Below are positions 56,635 to 64,000 of a DNA stretch of 64,000 bases, in pieces (position 1 is the stretch's first letter; every line of letters starts with the position of its first letter). The stretch is from Agriotes lineatus. Taxonomy: Eukaryota > Arthropoda > Insecta > Coleoptera > Elateridae. The stretch is taken from assembly GCA_940337035.1 (NCBI GenBank), contig CALNHX010002268.1, forward strand, positions 62,001 to 126,000, in the 5' to 3' direction. The notes under the pieces are model-generated. The model saw nothing but the letters and a program-made list of their open reading frames with translations, was not told the DNA's origin and did not search any database. A program made the position numbers and the translations under genes.

Positions 56635-58650
56635 AAGTTGTTAATTGGAACTTCATTGATACTTTTAATGACGTTAATTTAGCAGTAGAATTTTCGAGGG
56701 AATATTGTACTCTGTTTTTGACAAATATGTCCAGAAGTAAAGAAAAATATAGGAAAAACTACAAAGTCTCGGGAAATGTTAATGATTTACATTCTTTTAA
56801 AGAGTTACACAGAGAAGTTAAACGGGAATTATCTAATGCCCATATACGATTTATTGATGGGGTCGAAAATGACATCTGTGCAAATCCTAACAAATTTTGG
56901 AGTTACGTGACGATAAAACAAAAGTCCTCTAACACTAATAATCCTCTAACGTATGAAAACAAAGTTTTAGATACGTTTAACTTGATTGCTGAAGGTTTTA
57001 CCAATTGCTTTGAATCCGTATATATACTCCGATCCTGAAACATTTCAATTTGAAGACGCATTACAATCTGATACGATGAATTGCCTTGCTGAATTCTTAG
57101 CTTACCCACTGTGTCAAATATTTAATTTATCTATAAAAACCAATACGTTTCCTCATAGGTAGAAGATATCCAAAGTTAAGGCAATATTTAAAAGTGGGAA
57201 TAGAGATATGACAGTTAACTACAGACCAATTGCATTGATCTCAGTACCAGCAAAAGTATTTGAATCCTTAATATATGATGAAATCTGGAATCACTTTAGA
57301 CACTACCTAATAATTGAGCAGCATGGGTCCACCCCTAAGAGATCTATTAGATCAAATCTTCTAAATTATGTTAAAGAAATAACAGAAGTGTTGGATAAAA
57401 ATAAACAAGTGGACTGCATACACACAGATTATCAAAAAGCCTTTAATAGAGTAGGTATGTCATTTTTAGATTACTAAAAAAACTAAATTTTTGAGGTTTT
57501 TTCAGAAAATGTTATTAAGCTTATTTCTACCCACCTGTTGGGCAAGCCACAATATGTATATAATAACCAAGCCTCATCAGAGAAATGTATTGCTCTGTCA
57601 GGGGTACCACAAGGCTCCAAGCTTGGACTACTGCTATTTTTATTAACGATATTGGAAACGTAATCACTGGAGCTAGATATCTACTATATGCGGATGACCT
57701 CAAAATATACAAGACAGTCAATGATATCAATGATTGCCAGGACCTAGAACGTACTTTTAATAATGTACTGCAGTGGAACGAACGGAACAAACTGTTTTTT
57801 CACCCACAGAAATGTAAAGTTATGTCATTTTATAGAAAGAAATCGCCAACGCCATATCATTACTTAATCATCGGGAACACTTTACAAAGAATAGATCATG
57901 TGACTGGCCTGGGAATTCGGTTTGATAAAGAATTAAAATTCAATTATCATACAAGTATTTTAGAAATAGTTAAAAGATCCTATCACTCCCTCGGGTTGAT
58001 TATAAGATTAGGCTTCGAATTTAGAAATAACTCAACGTTAATTTTATTATACCAATCCATAGGTAGGTCCAAATTAGAATACTCATCATTGATATGGAAT
58101 CTATCACACAATTATCACAGCGATCTAATAGAACGAATTAAAAAAAATGAGCTATTTGTACTATAAAGAGCATAACATTGATCCCATTTTGATACCATAT
58201 TTCGAATTACTAACGCTATATGAATTTATATCTTTAAAAATCCGACGGAATTTCAATGATCTCGTGTACATATAAAAATTAATTAATAATATGGTAGATG
58301 ACAACAATAGTTTATCCAAAATTGGTGTTTACATTCCACCGGTTTACATTAGAACACGTGCACTGTCTCTTCAAAATTTTGCTCGTACATCTCATTATTA
58401 TAATTCACTTATAAATCGGATACATCGGCTATATAATACAAAGGCTAACACTGTTGATATATTTTGCACAGGTAGTTTAACTAACTTCACATTATGCTGT
58501 TCTGGATTAGATATTTGATTGTCAGTTGTGGCTCCCCGTTTTTTCACCTAATTATTGTTATAATTATAAAAACTCTAACTGTATGCCATTTTCATAATTT
58601 TTTTATTTTAATTACTTCAAGCTACAATGTAATAGGGCTGTTTTGTAGCC
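56635..58650 (+). pseudogene. Jockey/CR1-like non-LTR retrotransposon, RT and 3' end
   Basis: The sequence begins in the linker between endonuclease and RT (WNFIDTFNDVNLAVEF, about 56650). It continues through 56718-57038, then VNYRPIALISVPAKVFE (57214), EQHGSTPKRSIRSNLL (57315), DYQKAFNRV (57425), LSGVPQGSKLG (57596), FINDIG and the active site LLYADDLKIY (about 57680), then LFFHPQKCKVM and LGIRFDKEL, and the C-terminal part to 58518. At least three frameshifts or stops break it. The order and the YADDLKIY form fit the Jockey/CR1 group. The endonuclease is missing, the usual outcome of 5' truncation. A short 3' region follows. Confidence 0.88.
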
Positions 58651-58654
58651 GTAT

Positions 58655-58880
58655 ATATACAGGGTGTTATTAAAATCGACCGTGTCACTTCTGGAGATGC
58701 TAAGGAACGCTATATGGAGTCGAAAACTCCTAATCTATTTTTGACCCTCAAGCATAATTTCTTCAGAATTCACTGTTGAAGGAAAGGAAGTATTGGAATA
58801 TCTGAAAAACGAAACGAGGTATGGCGTTGAAACTTCATATATAAATTTTGTGTACTATGTAAATGCGACAATAGAAGTTC
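58655..58880 (-). repeat. MITE-like end and a dispersed repeat shared with the hAT-like element
   Basis: TACAGGGTGTTATTAAAATC at 58659 looks like a mariner-type terminus. Downstream, 58801-58872 is the reverse complement of 5637-5702. Confidence 0.5.
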
Positions 58881-59769
58881 TGACAGTGACAAAGCATACT
58901 CGGTAACTTGGTCATTTATTAGTTATTAGGGTGAAAAATCATTATTTTCCATTTAATTCCTCGGAGATTAAATGTGGCACTTTGGTTTCTCAAAACGACG
59001 CCTAAAGTATGTAATTTATTCCTGAAAGTACAATAAATAAATAAATAAATTATAATTGTTGTTTGTTATCAAAATGTCTTTAATTTACGCTTGCATAACC
59101 TTTATTTTCTTATCTGTCATTTGACTTTTAACTATTTTAATATAATTTTCACCGGGGAAAATGTTTAATTATTATTAATTAGATTTCAATAAACTAGCGC
59201 AGTTAATCAATCATTTTAACATGACAGCCCCGCTCTCAGGTTGGGACATGCAATTTACTTATTCTCAATTCTCAAATTCAAATTTATGTTCAAGTAGGTA
59301 GCTTTCGTTCAATTAAATTATACTTTCACAGTAATCAAACATTTCACCTCATAAGAACCAACAACAAACTCTTCGTTATTTCAGGTAATTATTTATCATT
59401 CCTTGAATGATGATGATTGCAACTGCTCTTAATCCTGCACGTATCTGCCAAATTCTCCTGGCGAACTTCATCCATCCACATTAACGCTTACTATTCGGAT
59501 CAATTCACGACGTTAAATCTCCACTCATCTAGCTGAACACCCACTCATTCGCTACATCGTCCCCCACGATGTTAAATGTTACAAATCTCTGCTACATCTC
59601 ATTGTCCAGTTCCAGTCCAATCACAGCAATGGCTTAACACAACCACTAATCCATAATGTTTATGTTTACATTCTTGAATATTTTCATCTAGTTGAGTATT
59701 ATGTTAGTTCTTAATTTGTTGAGTAATAAGACAATTTGTACTTTATTTAGCAAATTATCCAATATATTT
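58881..59769. other. AT-rich stretch with a possible old dispersed repeat
   Basis: CTCAGGTTGGGACATGC near 59237 recurs at about 40180 (TTCAGGTTGGGACATGC), hinting at a shared, badly decayed repeat. AAATAAATAAATAAAT lies at 59034-59049. No gene seen. Confidence 0.35.
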
Positions 59770-60052
59770 TTTTCATTCATTATCTATAGCCTTTACCTTT
59801 CGGTGTCGAGAGTCATTCATATCTCGCGGGAAGTGCAACGGAGGTAATGAGCCGCTCGCGACTTATACAACGCTCCCCCGCATCCAAACATACCACACAC
59901 TCAACCATCCTATACCTAAATTAAAGCTAACTTAACTAGTGAGTTCAAATCCATTTCCGCTCCGAGAAAATTCTCAGCTACGGCCAGATTTGAATCCATG
60001 TCCACCTGCTTGCTAAGCAGATTGCTAACCCACTCAACCACCCAGGTGGCCT
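59770..60052 (-). mobile_element. tRNA-derived SINE
   Basis: On the minus strand it starts GGCCACCTGGGTGGTTGAGT (A-box-like TGGTTGAGTGGGTTAG), has TTGCTAAGC-type anticodon-arm sequence and a B box close to GGATTCAAATC (consensus GGTTCGANTCC). About 170 bp of body follows, ending GGTAAAGGCTATAGATAATG and an AATGAATGAAAAAAAT tail. The head resembles a serine-type tRNA, but I cannot be sure which. Confidence 0.75.
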
Positions 60053-60480
60053 ATCTAACATAAACTTATTGGACTATTTCCCTCACACACTTTAAGCCAA
60101 TCAAATCTTTTTAATTTCTAAGATTCATCCAATCAGATCACAATTATGCGCTATTTTTGCACTAGTGCAAATGATCAATAATTTACACTAGTGCAAATTG
60201 CCTCGTCATCTAATTAGTGACATGCATGATGGATTAACGACATTCCCACTGTCCCTACCTACTATCTCACGAAACCACTGCCAAGGGAACGGGCTTCGAA
60301 AAATTAGCGGGGAAAGAAGACCCTGTTAACTATTGCTCGCGAAATAGTCTACAAAATACTCCTCTTGCATACCAAATTGATTTTAATTTTCTCTCGTGCG
60401 CATCGACAATTTGGCATGCACTAGGGATATTACTAATGATAATTGTAAACTTGTTCCATTGCAAATTATAGTACTTACAT

Positions 60481-60650
60481 ATCTTAATTTTCAGGGGGTA
60501 ATATAATAAGTAGTAATTATTATCCATGATATTTTGATGAATATTATAAGTTAGAATCCCAAAGCTGAAAATATAACGAGTCCGTAGATTTTATTAGACG
60601 TACTACGTATTATATTTAAGAAGGGAATATAATTCCTTAAATTTTGAGAC
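60481..60650 (+). repeat. partial copy of the inner part of the 62.5-63.5 kb palindrome
   Basis: GGGTAATATAATAAGTAGTA, CGAGTCCGTAG and CGTACTACGTATTATATTTA recur in the same order at 63065-63230. Confidence 0.6.
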
Positions 60651-63508
60651 AATCATCATCTCTTAAATTTAAGACATTGACCAATAGGAGCTTTTACCAT
60701 ACTAGTCCAGTCGTTGAAGGTAAAAATATGCTATTACCTCAGAATTCTTTGAACCTTGTTCGATTGACGTGAAATTTGGTGAGTGGTTAGGGGATGGCTC
60801 AAGGAGCAAAAGTGACATAGCGCCGATGTGCGCTTTTACCCTGAGAGTGGATGCCACACCTTCTCGGGGGTAGAAATTGTTCACTCAAAATAACCCCGGA
60901 AATGGATAGAGGGGCAAATTCTAAGTAAAAAATGTTCTATATAGGTTTTTCGATAGATTGATATTTTTCGAGCTATTCGCGATTGAAGACTTAGATTTTT
61001 CGTGATAAAAATGTGTTTTCGGACGGTTTTTCGCGAATAAGTCGAAAACTTCGCATTCTATCAAATAAGCTGTAATAACCAAAAATAAAGCTTAGAAAAC
61101 AACAAAGAGATTGGTTTTTTATGAATGATCTAGGTCCAAAATAAGGGAAGTTATGGCTCGTTGAAGCAGATTTTTTTTTGCAACAACTTTGTTCGAAGTA
61201 ATCAACTTTAATTAACGAAAAACCGATGCATTTTTCGGGAAAAACTTATAGAACATTTTTTGTAGTGATTGAAAAGACGTTTAAAATGAGCACTGTTAAA
61301 AGTCGATTGAGTTATAACTAATCGAGCTACGATGCAGAAACGGTAGGCCACTCGAATTTTTGAAAAAAAAAATGAGCGATAAAACCCCAGCCATTCCACC
61401 AGAATTGATATTGACCATTATCCCTTTACAAATTATTTTATTCTAGTATTACTCATGTAATCCAAAAGTTTTTCGACATGCTCAGACTTTGCATATTCAA
61501 AAAGTAAAGGGTTGAAGGGCTCGGGAGGGGTGGTCCGCGCACTATAATGCAAACTGCTAACATTTATATCTCCGTTATTCTTTTTCCTACAGAAATTAAA
61601 AAAAAACTAAAATGTTCGTTAAGAAAAAATCCACATTTTTGTACTATATTATTTTTTAGGTTTTTTTCTTTAGTTTTAGATATTTTCAAAATAAGGTATT
61701 TTTTAAGAAATTTGAAAAATACGTTTTCCATTTTCATCATATTTTTTTCGAAAAATACGCGTTCTAACACGCCCAAACTTTTGGACTACATAAGTAATAC
61801 TAAAATAAAGTAATTTGTAAAGGGATAATGGTCAATATCAATTCTAGTGGAATGGCTGTGGTTTTATCACCTAATTTTTTTTCAAAAATTCGAGTGGCCC
61901 ACCGTTTCTGCATCGTAACTCGATTAGTTATAACGCAATCGACTTTTAACAGTGCTCATTTTAAAGGTCTTTTCAATCACTACAAAAAATGTTCTATAAG
62001 TTTTTTCCCGAAAAATGCATCGGTTTTTCGTTAATTACTTCGTTGATTACTTCGAACCAAGTTGTTGCAAAAAAAATCTTCAACGAGCCATAACTTCCCT
62101 TATTTTGGACCTAGAGCATTCATAAAAAAACCAATCTCTTTCCTGTTTTCTTAGCTTCATTTTTGGTTCTTACAACTTATTTGATAGAACGCGAAGTTTT
62201 CGAACTTATTCGCGAAAAACCGTCCAAAAACATACATTTTTTATCACGAAAAATTTAAGTTTTCAATCGCGAATAGCTCGAAAAATATCAATCTATCGAA
62301 AAAACTATATAGAACATTTTTTACTTAGAATTTGTCCCTCTATCCATTTCCGGGGTTATTTTGAGTGAACAATTTCTACCCCCGAGAAGGGGTGGCATCC
62401 ATTCTCAGGGTAAAAGCGCACATCGGCGTTATGTCACTTTTGCTCCTTGAGCCATCCCCTAACCACTCACCAAATTTCACGTCAATCGATCAAGGTTCAA
62501 AGAATTCGGAGCGGAAAACCTTCAACGACTGGACGATACTGGCAATATAGCGACTCGCGATTTTCGATTTGGTAGGTACGAACTAACTTGGTTTTGTTTC
62601 ACGTGTCAAATGAACTAATTTAGAAATGTCAGCTAATTTTTCGAAGTTAGGTCGTGCGTTTTAAGCATAAAATGCTACAAAAAGTTATATCGAACAAACA
62701 TTGAATCATCGGCATTGATACTTAGATAACAAAATAGTATTACGCTCCTTCTTCTATATATTTTAAATTATTATATTCTCTTCCTAAATATAATTCGTAG
62801 TACGCCTAATAATCTATAATTTTTAAGAATATCATTTCGTTATAATCCCAATGCATGAAAATACAACCAGTCCATAGGACTCGTTTATTTTCAGCTTTGA
62901 GATTATAACTCATACTATTCCTCAAAAAATTATCGTTAATAGGCATACTACTTATTGTATTGTCCCTGAGAATATAATGATTTAAATATTTAAAATACAT
63001 ACCAAAAAGACCATAATACTATTTTATTACTTCAGTGGCAATACACTAATGGTATTATGCTTAGGGGTAATATAATAAGTAGTATGCTTATTATCGATGT
63101 TTTTTTGAGAAATATAATAAGTTAATAATAAGTCTGTAGGACGAGTTGTATTTCTTGCATTGGGATTTTATGGAAATTATATTCATTAAAAAATATAGAT
63201 TCTTAGGCGTACTACGAATTATATTTAGGCAGAGGATATAATGATTTAAAATATATACCAGAAAGAGCGCAATACAATTTTATTACTTCAATATCAATGC
63301 TAACGATGGATGTTTGTCCCCAACATACTTTTAGTTGCCTTTTATGCATAAAACATACGACATAACCTAAACAAATCAACTGACATTTCTAAAGTGTTTT
63401 AGTTAACACAGTGAAACAAAACCAAGTTAGCTTGTATCAAATCGATAATAGGGAGTCATCATATTGTCAGTATCCTAGTAAATGTCCTAAATTTGAGAGA
63501 TAATGATT
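60650..63508. mobile_element. large palindromic element E1, interrupted in its left arm
   Basis: The main hairpin 62535-63474 has arms of about 450 bp (GATACTG.CAATAT ends; ACTAACTTGGTTTTGTTTCAC and AGAAATGTCAG as landmarks). The right arm continues to 63508 (AGGACATTTACTA side; AATCATTATCTCTCAAATTT on the other strand). The counterpart of this outer stretch lies 1.85 kb away at 60650-60680, beyond the inserted element E2. E1 therefore spans both sides of E2. Non-coding. Confidence 0.65.
60705..62534. mobile_element. 1830-bp long-inverted-repeat element E2
   Basis: The ends are GTCCAGTCGTTGAAGG and CCTTCAACGACTGGAC. The arms 60705-61473 and 61772-62534 (about 765 bp each) mirror one another, with a 300-bp centre. 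The two arms give near-identical short frames (MNNFYPREGVAS..., 60702-60884 minus and 62365-62550 plus). These are a consequence of the palindrome, not genes. TA precedes the left end (60703-60704), while the right end is followed by GATA, so the target duplication is unclear. It shares TAGTCCAGTC with the element at 50651. Confidence 0.8.
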
Positions 63509-64000
63509 GGTTCAAAATTCAACGAATTAATTTTATAAGAATGAACATAAAACAAAGTACCCCAAAGAAATTAAACAGCATTCATGACGTTATTATGGCA
63601 TTATATTCTGTCCTGGCAGAATTTAATATTTTTTATGCACGACTAGGCGGAATTTGTCACTTCATATTCTGTCTTTGAGGGTCTAATGTGTCACTTTACA
63701 GCCCAAGAGCCATAATAGTTAATTATGTGCCAAGGGCATTATAAAGATATTTACGCCCTTTCGATGGCGACAAGTTTACAAGCCTGAGGGTCTCTGGCAC
63801 GAGTGTTTATAAGTCGCCCGAGGGCTATGAACATCAAGTAATATTCGTGGTGCATACGTTTTATTTTTCACTTTGAATATGCAAATAACTTGAAAACCTT
63901 GCAGAGCAGTGAATAACACCCTAGGACGTTATGGACTACTTTATATACGTCGTATCACAGATATAAACAACAAATAATAGATCAGTGAAAAATAAAGTAA
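63509..64000. other. window end, nothing recognised
   Basis: A 61-codon frame (63493-63678) has no domain. The last 340 bases are moderately GC-rich in parts (TGGCACGAGTG, CGCCCGAGGGC) without a visible repeat. Confidence 0.35.

Noticed and set aside
60702..60884. MNNFYPREGVAS... frame and its near-twin at 62365-62550 as a conserved small gene
   Set aside because: The two are identical only because they are the two arms of one palindrome. No further homology was recognised.
60703..62538. TA target duplication for element E2
   Set aside because: TA is directly adjacent on the left only. On the right the element is followed by GATA, so I do not claim a duplication.

Overview
This window looks like AT-rich, repeat-packed nuclear DNA of an arthropod, most probably an insect. 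A beetle is a guess drawn only from the style of the non-LTR elements. I see no prokaryotic operons, no CRISPR array, and no intact host gene that I can name. Nearly everything I can support is transposable-element (TE) sequence or repeats derived from it, mostly decayed and often nested. The longest reading frames belong to a piggyBac transposase split by one frameshift, and to remnants of non-LTR retrotransposon reverse transcriptase (RT).

Left part (1-17.6 kb). A 3.15-kb non-coding element (1359-4508) has outer inverted repeats flanked by TA. It encloses four near-identical 690-bp tandem units, each itself a long hairpin. Next come a spliced-looking Crypton/tyrosine-recombinase fragment (4570-4846), a 990-bp non-autonomous hAT-like element with an 8-bp target duplication (5208-6197), a possible Helitron 3' end (6777-6803) and several palindromic miniature elements. 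A piggyBac element (8658-11482) with TTAA target duplications and matching inverted ends sits inside a degenerate GC-rich minisatellite. The same minisatellite reappears inverted at 13.6-14.5 kb, between two related 1.2-kb repeats (12006-13258, 15171-16340). A cluster of tandem and inverted repeats fills 16.4-17.6 kb.

Middle part (17.6-48 kb). Long stretches are unassigned. Recognisable pieces are a 255-bp foldback element (20847-21101), a minus-strand non-LTR element interrupted by an LTR-like insertion (24.5-26.7 kb), further non-LTR fragments (28.3 and 36.2-37.7 kb), three copies of one dispersed element (32.3, 33.3 and 45.5 kb), a tRNA-derived SINE (34.63-34.99 kb), a 317-bp TA-flanked MITE (37814-38130), an unnamed exon-like open stretch with a splice-donor-like end (about 40.34-40.53 kb), and an 847-bp MITE carrying a nested element (45149-45995).

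Right part (48-64 kb). Two copies of one non-LTR family lie tail to tail (about 48.9-52.9 kb). Each is interrupted by a TA-associated non-coding element, and in each case the element-free sequence can be read from the reading frame or from the sister copy. A Jockey/CR1-like element lies at 56.6-58.65 kb, a second tRNA-derived SINE at 59.77-60.05 kb, and a large nested palindrome at 60.65-63.51 kb.

The genes do not form a pathway. The biology visible here is transposition, hairpin-based rearrangement, tandem amplification and nesting. Coordinates and repeat ends were read by eye; no database search was possible, so family names rest on termini, target duplications and protein motifs.
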